Assembly (NCBI RefSeq): GCF_900583165.1
Contig: NZ_UTKY01000052.1
Location: forward strand, 1 to 64,000
Direction of reading: 5' to 3'
DNA: 64,000 bases
From: Pseudomonas viridiflava
GTDB taxonomy: Bacteria; Pseudomonadota; Gammaproteobacteria; Pseudomonadales; Pseudomonadaceae
The notes beneath the pieces are model-generated. The model was not told the origin of the DNA. It made no database searches and saw nothing but the letters and a program-made list of their open reading frames with translations. The position numbers and the translations under genes were made by a program. Positions 27,404 to 37,115 of the stretch are shown here, in pieces; within the stretch, counting starts at the first letter, position 1, and every line of letters begins with the position of its first letter.

Positions 27404-28237
27404 ATGAAAAAGGCACTGCACGGCGCGACCGTATTGCTCACCCTCCTCGGCGGCGGAGAGGCCGTCGCGGTGGAATGGATGAATAACAGCGTAGGGTTTC
27501 GCTACGGCCAACAGTTCACCAACCCCAATAATCCCGACGCTTTCAGCAAGCGCATCTACAGCTTTACTCACGCCAGCGGCTACCAATACGGCAGCAACTT
27601 CCTGAACCTGGATGTGTTCCTCTCCGACAGCCGCGACCCACGCAAGGGCACCGACCACGGTGGCAGTGAGGTGTATGCGGTGTACCGGCATCAGTTGTAC
27701 GCATCACGGGTGTTCGATGTACCGCTGGGTACCGGTGTGATCAAGGATTACGCGCTGACCCTGGGCTTCGATGCCAACCGCAACAACAACTTCGCCTCGG
27801 CCAAAAAGCGCGCCCTGGTGATTGGCCCGACCCTCAAGTTCAACACCGTCGGCGTGCTGGACCTGAGCCTGATGTACTACAAGGAAAAGAACCACACCGG
27901 CATCCCCGGCGCTCGCGAGTCGAACCACACGTTCGACGATACCTACATGCTCAACCTGACGTGGATGCGCCCGTTCGAGATCGCCAACCACAGTGCGAAA
28001 TTCCAGGGCTTCATCAATTACGTCGGGGAAAAAGGCGAGGACTACCACGGCCGCGATACCGCGCCAGAAACGTTGATGCGTACGGCATTGATGGTGGCCG
28101 TGCGACCGGGCAAGAACGTGAAGCCGAACCTGTATCTCGGGGTGGGCTACGAGTACTGGCATAACAAGTTTGGTGTGGACGGCGGACGAGGTAGCCGCAC
28201 GTCGACGCCGACGGTGAATATGGAAGTGACCTTCTAG
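27404..28237 (+). CDS. Tsx/OmpK-like outer membrane channel
   Basis: This 277-residue protein has a signal peptide (MKKALHGATVLLTLLGG..., cleavage probably after AVA near residue 22), an alternating beta-strand pattern through the mature part and a terminal phenylalanine (MEVTF), all typical of outer membrane barrels. WMNNSVGFRYGQQF and the GFINYVGEKGEDYHG region resemble the nucleoside-specific channel (Tsx/OmpK) family. Next to a purine permease it may admit nucleosides or bases across the outer membrane. An AAGGA-like site precedes ATG 27404. Confidence 0.85.
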   Translation: MKKALHGATVLLTLLGGGEAVAVEWMNNSVGFRYGQQFTNPNNPDAFSKRIYSFTHASGYQYGSNFLNLDVFLSDSRDPRKGTDHGGSEVYAVYRHQLYASRVFDVPLGTGVIKDYALTLGFDANRNNNFASAKKRALVIGPTLKFNTVGVLDLSLMYYKEKNHTGIPGARESNHTFDDTYMLNLTWMRPFEIANHSAKFQGFINYVGEKGEDYHGRDTAPETLMRTALMVAVRPGKNVKPNLYLGVGYEYWHNKFGVDGGRGSRTSTPTVNMEVTF

Positions 28238-28261
28238 TCCACTATTGAAGAAACCGCTTCA

Positions 28262-28312
28262 AAATGTGGGAGCAACTGTCTTTGAGGGTTCATTTGCAAA
28301 CGGCCCTTTCAG
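28262..28312 (+). repeat. Left arm of 51-bp inverted repeat around the toxin gene
   Basis: This 51-bp stretch, starting AAATGTGGGAGCAACTGTCT, matches the reverse complement of 33526-33576 at 48 of 51 positions. The pair brackets only the large toxin gene. The outer end resembles REP sequences (GTGGGAGC). Confidence 0.85.
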
Positions 28313-28514
28313 TCAGGGTTACCTGTTCAGCCGGCCGCTGCCGGTGGCGGCGCTGGAGCGATGGTTTCGGGGAAAATTGCTCAAGCCCCAGTGAACCGGA
28401 CCGGTTACGCGCGGCAATACATAGCAAGCCCATGACCGGAATCATCGAATGCTTATGTGACACACAGATTTATCCGAAAGGCTGCAATGCCTAAGCGAAA
28501 AACCTGCCAACCAC

Positions 28515-31500
28515 ATGACGAGCGATGCCACGTTGATCCATTCAAGCCGTGCAATTTCCAACCACCAGTTCACTTCCGACAAGCTTCAGGTACATGCCGC
28601 ACTGCAGCAGCGCGCGGCTGATACACCTCCCCAGGCCGACCCCACGCTCCTTCCCTCCCCCGCCAATTCGACCTTCGAGCAATGGTGGAACCAACTGGGG
28701 CAAGCGTTTCAGTCGCCTGACGTCCAGCAGTGGATACAAGACAGAGGCATAAAACCCAGCTCGATAAGCATCGACCCAACCTTAGGCCAGATCCAGTTCA
28801 CGATTAAAACAGAGCCTGGGCAGCGGGTGCATACCGTGGGCCTCGACGACCCGGGCTGGGCAGCCGTCAGCGGTCCGATCCTGGATGCTGGGCGTATCAT
28901 CGTGGCCAATGGCACCTCCACGACGCTTTCCCCACCGTTGTCAGCCACTGCCAATAACCCTCCGGTAGCGCTGATAAAGCATTTCAATGCTTCGGCAGTC
29001 TTTTCGCCGTTGCACAACACGCGCAATGCGGAGCGGCTGGCGGAACATCGGGCGCAACTGGCCGATATCCGCAATCGCTACCAGGCGGCTTTCGATTTGC
29101 GGCACCTGGCAGACTTCGTCAGGGAAGGCACCCGGGATGAAACGGAGATAGCCGACGAGTTGAGCGCTCGTGTTGTCTATGTCGACAGTTCAGGCACTTA
29201 CACACCGACGAACGCCGGCAATCATAACAGCGTGAGTTTGAAGCAATTTATCGAGGACCAAGGCTGGAACATCCCCACCACCCTCGATCAATTGGACAAT
29301 CTCGTCAACGCGCTGCTGACCCCTTTCCCCCAGACACCCGCCAACGGCAACTACGGCGGCGCGCGCGCATGGCCTGTGCCGCTGGATGCCGAGAGTGCGC
29401 AACAATTGAGCGCCGATATCCTGCAGGGCAAGATCGGCGAGATTGACCTCCATCCGTCCACGGGCGTGTTGGAATACTTGCTCGATGGCGCACAAGTGCT
29501 TGCTTCACACACCACTGATCCCAGGCGGCTGATCGATCGTCTGATCGCATCACCCAAGGGCCAGGCATTAGGCCAGGCGATTCAGACGCAATTCGAGGCG
29601 CGTTCGGTCAAAGGCAGTGCCAACGACTGGTTGCTTGCCGCACTGACACTGGACCCGTCCGGACCGGCAGAGGCTGCCCCGGGAACCGGGCCAACCGTTA
29701 TCGCGGGCTACACGTTGTTAGCCCCACAGAATGCAGGCAAGACCGCCACGACGGTAGTGCGTGAATTGACGGCCGAGCTGGCCAAGGCTGGCAAGGGTTC
29801 GTCGCCTGAGCAGGCCGCGATTCAAGCCACACTGATGTTGGCCAGCCGGGCACCGGAGTTTCTGGTCAAGGACATTCCGCGGGATCTGGCCGTGGGCACC
29901 CACAGCTGGGTCAGCTTCACCACCGCTGTCGCCCGTATCGAAGCACTGGCCCCTGGGGCGACAGCGACAATGAGCTACGCCCAAGTGATGCTCCGGGCGA
30001 GCATTGCGCCCATCTCCGAGGAGGAACAGCGCACCGAGTTTGTCGCCCAGAGCGCAGCGATAAAGGAGTGGGCCGTCGTCAATGGCATGCAGTATCCGGC
30101 CACCAACGCCGCATTGACACGCGTGCGTGAGGCGTTCTCAGCACAAGTCAACGAACTCAAGAAGGCTTCTGAAGCCTCCATGGTAGAGATGCCGTCCGCC
30201 AAGGACATGGCACTGGAGCAGCTGAAAAACGCCCTGCCAGATATAGACCCGAAGCTATTTGAACAACAGTGCATCAGCGTTCAACCGTCCAACCGACATT
30301 TGCCAGGGCCCTATTCAATACTGGATTTGTACATCGATGGTCGGGGGATTGCGAAGGCACCTGATTCTGCGGACAACTGGGGGGGAGCGGGCAGAAGCCT
30401 GGTGCAGGTTCTCACATATGGAGTGGTGAACTTACTCGGAGACGGCAGACCGGGTACCTGGGTTTCGTCTTCGGCGGCATTGGACATCAACGCCATCATG
30501 CCAAAGCTGGAACAATTGCCGCGGCTGTCCGAGGCATTCAATACGGCGTTTTCGGCTTACTCGGGTGCGATCAAGACAGCAACTGCCACGCACATAAAAC
30601 ACATGGTATCGAAACTGCCCCTGGCAGATCGTCAGAACTTCGAGTTCGGCAACATCACAATCGCCAAGGAAGTCCATTATGAATGGGGCGACGCTAACGT
30701 CAGTGAACGCAACAAAGCCACTGAAGGTTGCGTGCAAATCAAGCTCGAGCGCGATGGCCAGGTCCATACCTATCAACTCGACCGCCTGCGCGGCACCATC
30801 ACTCCACGTCCGGACCTGGGCGACTTCAAGACCGGGGAACCTTATTACAAAGAATCTTGGCCCTATAACGAATTCAAAGTCATCACCCCCGAGGGCCAAT
30901 ACCCGGACGGGCTGACCAAGGAGTCCAAAGGCGCAGCGGGTAACCCTGACAGCTTCACCAGCGCGAGAACCGCCTACCTTGCAGACGCCATCCTCCAGGA
31001 CATGGACCTGCCCGGCGTGAAAAAATGGGCCAAGGGTCAAACCACCTTTGATACCGAAACACCAACCCATGAAAAAGTGGCGGAATTTGCCCTCAACCTC
31101 ATTCCATTCCGATCGGCGATCGTCAACTTCCAAAAGGGCAACGTTGCCCAGGGGCTGGGGGAATTGTCATGGGATATATTCGGCTTCCTCGTCGGTTTCG
31201 GCGTCGGGTTCAAAGGCGCGAAAGCGGTGGCCACCGGGGCTTCCGCGCTGGCCAAGATCGGGCACACCCTCAAGATCGTCGGGCGCGCCGGGCTGGGCGC
31301 GCTCAATCCAGTGAGCGGGGTGGATGATCTGTTGCGTGGCGCACTAAACGGTACGGCAAGCGTGCTCAAGGCGGGGCACAGGGGCATCAGGTATCTGAGG
31401 TACCACGACAGCGCCAATCTGCTTAAGCTGGCCAAACAGCCAGACATCGCCGAAGGCACCTACAAGGCAATCAACACCTCGGTTGAAAGCAAAGCCCTGG

Positions 31501-33374
31501 CCAAACTCGATGAGGCGACAGGCAAGTGGCACGCCGTTGACCCACGCACCCAGCAAGCCTATGGCAAAGCGCTGGACAACTTCGTCGCTGACGGCCCGGG
31601 TGCCGCAGCTTCCGACAGTTTGCGAGCGATCGGCAGTGCGGATGAGGTGGCAGACGCCAGCCGGCAACACGGCCTGGCGGCCAGTGGAAAGTTCAAGGAT
31701 GGGCAAGAAACGGTCGAAGGCACCGCCGTCATGTTCGAGGGCAACTGGCACCGTTACGACGCGATCAAGAGACAACCCTACGGCTCGCCCCTGAAAGACT
31801 TCACGCCTAGCCGGGTGTCCGCCGGCGGCGAAGTCAGGCCCCTGGACACAACCCTGCTGGGTTATGAAGCCAAATACATTGCCCCGGATGAACTCGCGAC
31901 CAAGGGTTTGCAAGGCAACGTATATGTGGGTCGCAGCCAGAAGGAATATGTGAAGATCAATGGCGTGCTGTATGAGTCGCGGCTCAAGGACGGCCAGCGC
32001 ATCGTCCGACACCCCAAGGGCACGGGCCCCGATATTCCGGTCAAGGACCTGGGTACTGCGGGATGGGAGCCCTCAAGCAGGTCCGCTCGCCTGCTCGGTG
32101 GCGCAAGCGACTCCACCACGCGCTGGAAACTGGGAGACCGCACCTATGTGGTGCCGATGGACGGCATCAAGACGGTGGAAAAGTCGACGCCTCCCTTCAA
32201 GCTCAACTACAAGGGCGTGGATCATAACGTCCTCTTTGACAGTGTGGCGGGGGCCTGGAAAGAGGCCAATCTTTCAACCGGGATCGACACGTTCACTCAC
32301 CAGTACTTCTGGCGAACCGATAAAGGCAAATGGGTACGAGGGCCGATCAGCGATTTCCTGAAAGCCAAAAAAAAGGACGCGCATCGCTATGCGTTTGTTG
32401 ATGTCATGCCGGCATCAACGATTAGAATCCCGAGCGATGCCAGACCGATCCCCAAGAACCTGCACTATTTTTGGGCGGGTCAGGACATGCCTGACAAGCT
32501 GGCGAACAACATCGCCCAAAATGCTGCCCAGGCCCCCGGATACACCTCCATCCTGCACGTGGATGCCGACACCCCGGCCCTCTTTCAACAGATAAAGCAG
32601 AAGCTGGAAAGCAAGGTCCAAGGCCTTGAGGTAAGGAACCTTCACGAAGATGAGGCCTTCAAGCAATTGAAAAACGACGAGATGTACGATTACTTCCGAC
32701 AAGGGCAAGGGAAAAACCTGGCCGCGGCTTCAGATGTTGCGCGCTACCCCATCACCAATAAATACGGAGGGTTCTATCTCGATACCGATGATGTTATTCA
32801 GACTAAAGTCAGCACCGCGGTGGTGAATGCGGGCGCCAACGATGTGCTGCTCAACAGGCCGGTTAGCCATAACCTCAGTGACTACAAGCCCTTCTACAAC
32901 ACCAGTAATTTCGGTACCCAGGCAAACAACCCGGTGATTACCGACATGATCACCGAGATGAAAAAGCGTTTCGCTGCCAACAAAGCCTATTTCATGGCCA
33001 ACCGGCCCACCGTGGCCAGGAACGCCAACGGTGTCGTGCAGTACACCCCTGAGTTCAAGGCCTATGAAAGCAAGATTTTCGAAACGGTCGGCCCGACGCT
33101 GTTCAACGACAACCTCAAGCTCAAGCGTCCTGACATGTACGACTTGGGCTTAGATGGGCTGACCAGGGAGAACAGGGTGGTCGGGGGCAAGCTCGTACCG
33201 CAGGGCCCGATAGTCAACATTGAAAACGATGTTCGCCAGTCCTATCTGCAAAGCGGCATCGTCCCACCTGACACCCTGGGGAGACAGATTCAAAAAGTGA
33301 AGGAGCACTACCTCCCGCTTCAGCACCGGTTCAACGTCCAGATTGGCGCCGAGCACTCCTGGATCGATTCCTGA
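28515..33374 (+). CDS. Large toxin with C-terminal TcdA/TcdB-like glycosyltransferase
   Basis: This is a 1619-residue protein with no signal peptide. Its C-terminal part (about 1305-1560) looks like the clostridial large glucosyltransferase domain: FWAG with W1320, NLAAASD (1401-1407) almost identical to the TcdB segment, then YGGFYLDTDD with the metal-binding D1423-x-D1425. Such domains move a sugar from a UDP-sugar to a host target. Residues about 860-935 are hydrophobic and glycine-rich (FGFLVGFGVGFKGAKA), possibly membrane-inserting. Between them lie repeats of a W-x-D...YG..L..F motif (about 1005-1095). The N-terminal 850 residues are not recognised. No adjacent immunity, chaperone or secretion gene is seen. 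The start has a poor ribosome site. Confidence 0.82.
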   Translation: MTSDATLIHSSRAISNHQFTSDKLQVHAALQQRAADTPPQADPTLLPSPANSTFEQWWNQLGQAFQSPDVQQWIQDRGIKPSSISIDPTLGQIQFTIKTEPGQRVHTVGLDDPGWAAVSGPILDAGRIIVANGTSTTLSPPLSATANNPPVALIKHFNASAVFSPLHNTRNAERLAEHRAQLADIRNRYQAAFDLRHLADFVREGTRDETEIADELSARVVYVDSSGTYTPTNAGNHNSVSLKQFIEDQGWNIPTTLDQLDNLVNALLTPFPQTPANGNYGGARAWPVPLDAESAQQLSADILQGKIGEIDLHPSTGVLEYLLDGAQVLASHTTDPRRLIDRLIASPKGQALGQAIQTQFEARSVKGSANDWLLAALTLDPSGPAEAAPGTGPTVIAGYTLLAPQNAGKTATTVVRELTAELAKAGKGSSPEQAAIQATLMLASRAPEFLVKDIPRDLAVGTHSWVSFTTAVARIEALAPGATATMSYAQVMLRASIAPISEEEQRTEFVAQSAAIKEWAVVNGMQYPATNAALTRVREAFSAQVNELKKASEASMVEMPSAKDMALEQLKNALPDIDPKLFEQQCISVQPSNRHLPGPYSILDLYIDGRGIAKAPDSADNWGGAGRSLVQVLTYGVVNLLGDGRPGTWVSSSAALDINAIMPKLEQLPRLSEAFNTAFSAYSGAIKTATATHIKHMVSKLPLADRQNFEFGNITIAKEVHYEWGDANVSERNKATEGCVQIKLERDGQVHTYQLDRLRGTITPRPDLGDFKTGEPYYKESWPYNEFKVITPEGQYPDGLTKESKGAAGNPDSFTSARTAYLADAILQDMDLPGVKKWAKGQTTFDTETPTHEKVAEFALNLIPFRSAIVNFQKGNVAQGLGELSWDIFGFLVGFGVGFKGAKAVATGASALAKIGHTLKIVGRAGLGALNPVSGVDDLLRGALNGTASVLKAGHRGIRYLRYHDSANLLKLAKQPDIAEGTYKAINTSVESKALAKLDEATGKWHAVDPRTQQAYGKALDNFVADGPGAAASDSLRAIGSADEVADASRQHGLAASGKFKDGQETVEGTAVMFEGNWHRYDAIKRQPYGSPLKDFTPSRVSAGGEVRPLDTTLLGYEAKYIAPDELATKGLQGNVYVGRSQKEYVKINGVLYESRLKDGQRIVRHPKGTGPDIPVKDLGTAGWEPSSRSARLLGGASDSTTRWKLGDRTYVVPMDGIKTVEKSTPPFKLNYKGVDHNVLFDSVAGAWKEANLSTGIDTFTHQYFWRTDKGKWVRGPISDFLKAKKKDAHRYAFVDVMPASTIRIPSDARPIPKNLHYFWAGQDMPDKLANNIAQNAAQAPGYTSILHVDADTPALFQQIKQKLESKVQGLEVRNLHEDEAFKQLKNDEMYDYFRQGQGKNLAAASDVARYPITNKYGGFYLDTDDVIQTKVSTAVVNAGANDVLLNRPVSHNLSDYKPFYNTSNFGTQANNPVITDMITEMKKRFAANKAYFMANRPTVARNANGVVQYTPEFKAYESKIFETVGPTLFNDNLKLKRPDMYDLGLDGLTRENRVVGGKLVPQGPIVNIENDVRQSYLQSGIVPPDTLGRQIQKVKEHYLPLQHRFNVQIGAEHSWIDS

Positions 33375-33479
33375 TCCAGCCGGCCATCCTTGAGCGGCAC
33401 ATACGCCCCCAGCAACAATCAGAACACCATGAATACCTGCAACCTGACAGTGAACGAGGACCCGTTTACTGAAAAGCGA

Positions 33480-33520
33480 GCTTCGCCAGCGACACCGCTA
33501 TGCGGTATCGCTGGCGAAGC
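33480..33520. repeat. Long hairpin after the toxin gene
   Basis: GCTTCGCCAGCGA (33480-33492) pairs with TCGCTGGCGAAGC (33508-33520), and the inner ACCGC/GCGGT pair closes on TAT, so nearly the whole 41 bp folds. No T run follows. It may be a REP-type palindrome or a stabilising structure for the toxin mRNA. Confidence 0.75.
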
Positions 33521-33525
33521 CATGC

Positions 33526-33576
33526 CTGAAAGGGTCGTTTGAAAATAAACCCTCAAAGACAGTTGCTCCCACATTT
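33526..33576 (-). repeat. Right arm of 51-bp inverted repeat around the toxin gene
   Basis: Reverse complement of 28262-28312 with three mismatches. It lies between the toxin stop and the punC-like gene, 15 bp before the stop of the latter. Confidence 0.85.
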
Positions 33577-33591
33577 GCTCGCAGTGTCAAT

Positions 33592-34776
33592 TCAGGCCTG
33601 TGCCAACTCCGAATTGTCGGTTTTCGACCGTGCCAACCAATACCCCAACACCGCCAACGGCGCCGTCGCCAGCATCACGATTACAGTAATCAACAACGGC
33701 TGCTCGATCATCGACGACACCAACAAACTGCTTAAAAAACACAGGCCCAATTGCAGGGTGTTTTGCAGCGCTGCTGCCTTGCCGGAATTTTCTGCAAAGG
33801 GCATCAGCGCATTCGCGACGACGATGGGGTAACTGGCACCGTTGACCAGGGCCATCAGGCAAAACGGAATCAACAAGGTGGTCAGGGTCGGTACGGTCAA
33901 GGTCGCCACCAGGTACAACGCCACCATGCTGATGCAGTAAGCCAGCAGCAACCATGGCAACAGCGTCTTGCCCTGGAAATGCTGCAGGGCACTGCGGCAG
34001 CTGTAGCCGCCCACCAGGAAAGCCAAGGTCGGCAGCACGTAGCTCAAACCAATGTCATTCGGGCTGTAGCCCATGTCGCCAAGGATGAACGGTGACGCCG
34101 TCAGCCAAGCGAAGAAGCTGGCCGAGCATGCGGCGAAAATCATCACGTTGCCGGTAAACACGCGAGAGGTCAGCAACTGGCCGTAGCTCAAGCGTGAAGC
34201 TTCACCTTCAACCGCCTGACGCTTCGGCACGGTGCGCAGGAATAATGTCGGCAACAGCAACAGCAACGACACCCCCAGCAATACCCCGAAGATAGCCTGC
34301 CAGCCTAAGTGATTGAGCACCATTGCGCCGAGCAGCGGCGCCAGGGCCGGCGACAATGACATCAGCGGCATGATGCTGGCGAACACGCGATGCGCCTTGT
34401 CCGCCGGGTAGCGGTCAATCACCAAGGCTTGCCAGCTCACGGCGGCGGAACACACGCCAATGGCCTGCATAAAGCGCAGCGCCAGCAGTTGCGGCGCAGT
34501 CTCGACCCAGAACATCCCCGCACAACCCACTACGAATAAGCCTAGGCCCGCGAGCAGGATCGGCTTGCGCCCCAAGCGATCGGACAACGGCCCCCACAAC
34601 AACTGCCCCAGCGCAAAGCCGGCGAGGAAAATACTCAGGCTGGCGCCCACCGCACCCGCGCCAATCTGCAGTTGCTCGCCCATGGCGCCAAACGCCGGCA
34701 AGTACATGTCCATGGCGAGATAACCGAGCATGCTCAGGCCCGCCAGATACCAAGTGAAACCAAAAGAATTTTTCAT
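33592..34776 (-). CDS. punC: Bcr/CflA MFS exporter, PunC-like
   Basis: This 394-residue major facilitator protein has 12 predicted spans, the MFS motif DRLGRKP in loop 2-3, and long stretches matching E. coli YdhC/PunC as recalled ([45 protein letters not shown]). PunC exports purine-type compounds. The divergent LysR gene matches YdhB/PunR, so both gene pair and arrangement are preserved. The start ATG is at 34776. The stop is only 15 bp from the right inverted-repeat arm of the toxin module. Confidence 0.88.
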   Translation of the reverse strand: MKNSFGFTWYLAGLSMLGYLAMDMYLPAFGAMGEQLQIGAGAVGASLSIFLAGFALGQLLWGPLSDRLGRKPILLAGLGLFVVGCAGMFWVETAPQLLALRFMQAIGVCSAAVSWQALVIDRYPADKAHRVFASIMPLMSLSPALAPLLGAMVLNHLGWQAIFGVLLGVSLLLLLPTLFLRTVPKRQAVEGEASRLSYGQLLTSRVFTGNVMIFAACSASFFAWLTASPFILGDMGYSPNDIGLSYVLPTLAFLVGGYSCRSALQHFQGKTLLPWLLLAYCISMVALYLVATLTVPTLTTLLIPFCLMALVNGASYPIVVANALMPFAENSGKAAALQNTLQLGLCFLSSLLVSSMIEQPLLITVIVMLATAPLAVLGYWLARSKTDNSELAQA

Positions 34777-34898
34777 CGAAGCCTTGTAGATCCTGCCATC
34801 AAACTATTTGCTGACTGGCGCCCATTATGAAGCTGACAGTTGCTGTGTGAAGCGATAATAATTGGACACTTCTATCAATAATTTTGAAGGCAACGGCC

Positions 34899-35813
34899 AT
34901 GTGGTCCGAATACTCCTTGGATGTAGTCGATGCGGTAGCGCGCCATGGCAGTTTCAGCGCCGCCGCCCAGGAATTGCACCGCGTGCCGTCGGCCATCAGC
35001 TACACGGTGCGTCAGATTGAGGAATGGCTGGCGGTGCCATTGTTCGTGCGGCGCCACCGCGATGTAGAACTGACCCCCGCCGGCCGTCTCTTTATAGAGG
35101 AGGCGCGTGGTGTGATGAAAAAAATGCTCGGCACAAGACGCCTGTGCCAGCAAGTGGCCAATGGCTGGAGCGGCCAGTTGAAGGTGGCGGTGGACTCCAT
35201 CGTCAAACCCCAGCGCTGCCGGCAACTGGTGTTGGACTTCTACCGGCAGTTTCCCGAGGTGGAATTGTTGCTGGAGTACGAGGTGTACAACGGCGTGTGG
35301 GATGCCCTCGCGGATGAGCGCACTGACATTGTGATCGGCGCCACCAGCGCGGTGCCTGTGGCCAGTCACTTCACCTTTCGCGATATGGGCCTGCTGAACT
35401 GGCTGTGTGTGGTCAGCGCCAAACACCCGTTAGCGACTGCTGAGGGCTTGCTCAACGATGATCAACTGCGCCCCTACGCCTCGCTGTGCATGACCGACAC
35501 CTCGCGCAATCTGCCCAAGCGTGACACCTGGACCCTGGATAACCAGCGCCGTCTGGTGGTGCCGAATTGGCCTTCAGCTATCGATTGCCTGCGTGATGGA
35601 TTATGCGTGGGCATGGCGCCGGCGCATCAAGTACTGCCGTGGATTGAGCGCGGTGAACTGGTGGCCTTGCAGTTGAGCCGGCCGTTTCCGGCCAGCCCGT
35701 CGTGTGTGGCATGGGCGCAGAACAAATTGTCGCCGGCCATGGCCTGGCTGCTGGATTACCTGGGGGACACAGAGACCATGAACCAGGAATGGCTGAATGG
35801 GCATGACCTCTGA
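34899..35813 (+). CDS. punR: LysR regulator, PunR-like
   Basis: This 304-residue LysR activator starts MWSEYSLDVVDAVARHGSFSAA, very close to the N-terminus of E. coli YdhB/PunR. The start ATG at 34899 has a GAAGG site 8 bp upstream; the in-frame ATG at 34884 is less suitable. The effector domain holds AVDSIVKPQRC and NGVWDALADERTDIVIGAT, again PunR-like. It is divergent from the punC-like exporter across 122 bp and presumably activates it in response to purine bases or nucleosides, by analogy. Confidence 0.87.
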   Translation: MWSEYSLDVVDAVARHGSFSAAAQELHRVPSAISYTVRQIEEWLAVPLFVRRHRDVELTPAGRLFIEEARGVMKKMLGTRRLCQQVANGWSGQLKVAVDSIVKPQRCRQLVLDFYRQFPEVELLLEYEVYNGVWDALADERTDIVIGATSAVPVASHFTFRDMGLLNWLCVVSAKHPLATAEGLLNDDQLRPYASLCMTDTSRNLPKRDTWTLDNQRRLVVPNWPSAIDCLRDGLCVGMAPAHQVLPWIERGELVALQLSRPFPASPSCVAWAQNKLSPAMAWLLDYLGDTETMNQEWLNGHDL

Positions 35814-35842
35814 CAATAATGCAGATCCCCCGTGGGAGCCTT

Positions 35843-37012
35843 TCAGGCCAGTAAGCGGGCGATAGCCCTTACGATCATCTCCACTTCCTTGGCATCCAGC
35901 GTCAGAGGCGGCAACAAACGAATGATCTTGCCCCGCGTCACGTTGATCAACAGGCCATGCTCCTGCGCGGCACGCAGGGCCAGGTCGCGATAGGGGCTCG
36001 CCAGCTCAATACCGATCATCAGGCCTTGCCCACGAATGGCCAGTACCTGCGGATGCTCGGCCAATTCCACCCGTAACCGCGCCAGCAGGCGCTCGCCTTG
36101 TTGGGCGGCGTTTTGCAGCAAACCCTGCTCCTCGATGATATCCAGCACGGTGCACCCCACCCGACACGCCAGGGGGTTACCGCCGAATGTGCTGCCGTGG
36201 CTGCCGGGGGTAAACAACTGGGCCACCGCCGACCGGGCCAGGCACGCGCCGATGGGTACGCCGTTGCCGAGGCCTTTGGCCAGGGTCATGACGTCGGGCA
36301 CGATGCCTTCATGCTGGAAGGCAAACCAGGCGCCGGTACGGCCAATGCCAGTCTGGATTTCGTCGAGCATCAATAGCCAACCGTGACGGGTACAGTGATC
36401 ACGCAAGGCACGCAGGTAGCCCGATGGCGCTGGCAATACGCCGCTTTCGCCCTGGATAGGTTCCAGCAGGACCGCGGCGATGCGCGCACCATAAGCTTTG
36501 GTGATCGCCTCTATCGCGGCCATATCGCCAAACCCCACCTTGAGAAAATCCCCCGGCAGCCGCTGAAAACCCAAGCGTACCGAAGGCCCGTCGCTGGCCG
36601 CCATGGTGCCCAGGGTACGGCCATGGAAGGCGTTTTCCATTACCACCACGAGCGGCTCTTCAATGCCCTTTTTCCAGCCATGCAAGCGCGCCAGTTTTAG
36701 CGCCGTCTCATTGGCTTCTGCGCCAGAGTTATTGAAGAAGGCCCGGTCCAGACCGGACAGCTGGGTCAACCGGCGGGCTAGCTGTTGTTGCCAGTCGATG
36801 CTGTAGAGGTTGGACGTGTGCAACAGCAAACCGGCCTGTTCGGTGATGGCCGTCACCAACCTGGGGTGCGAATGCCCGACATTGGTCACCGCCACACCGG
36901 CCACGGCGTCCAGGTATTCGCGGCCCTGTTGGTCCCACAGGCGCGTGCCGAGGCCACGGGTAAAACTCAGGGCCAAGGGCTGGTAAGTGGTCATCAGGCA
37001 GGCGGCAGTCAT
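35843..37012 (-). CDS. Class III aminotransferase, acetylornithine aminotransferase-like
   Basis: This 389-residue PLP enzyme has [11 protein letters not shown] (PLP phosphate), [31 protein letters not shown] and the PLP lysine K246 in TLAKGLGNG. The [21 protein letters not shown] start and SNLY segment are like ArgD, but it differs from the main Pseudomonas arginine-pathway enzyme, so it may be a second ArgD or act on ornithine, GABA or another omega-amino acid. It is divergent from a LysR gene whose product may control it. The N-terminus ([11 protein letters not shown]) could instead begin at the internal ATG. Confidence 0.87.
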   Translation of the reverse strand: MTAACLMTTYQPLALSFTRGLGTRLWDQQGREYLDAVAGVAVTNVGHSHPRLVTAITEQAGLLLHTSNLYSIDWQQQLARRLTQLSGLDRAFFNNSGAEANETALKLARLHGWKKGIEEPLVVVMENAFHGRTLGTMAASDGPSVRLGFQRLPGDFLKVGFGDMAAIEAITKAYGARIAAVLLEPIQGESGVLPAPSGYLRALRDHCTRHGWLLMLDEIQTGIGRTGAWFAFQHEGIVPDVMTLAKGLGNGVPIGACLARSAVAQLFTPGSHGSTFGGNPLACRVGCTVLDIIEEQGLLQNAAQQGERLLARLRVELAEHPQVLAIRGQGLMIGIELASPYRDLALRAAQEHGLLINVTRGKIIRLLPPLTLDAKEVEMIVRAIARLLA

Positions 37013-37115
37013 GGTGTAGGGCTCCAGTGCATCGTGGTGATGGCACCAGTATCGTTAGCCAGCCCAACTGGATAAACTGCACATTCCTGCAATGACTTTA
37101 AACTTGGGCTTGATA

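Noticed and set aside
33480..33520. Toxin terminator
   Set aside because: The hairpin is strong but no T run follows, so it is listed as a repeat instead.
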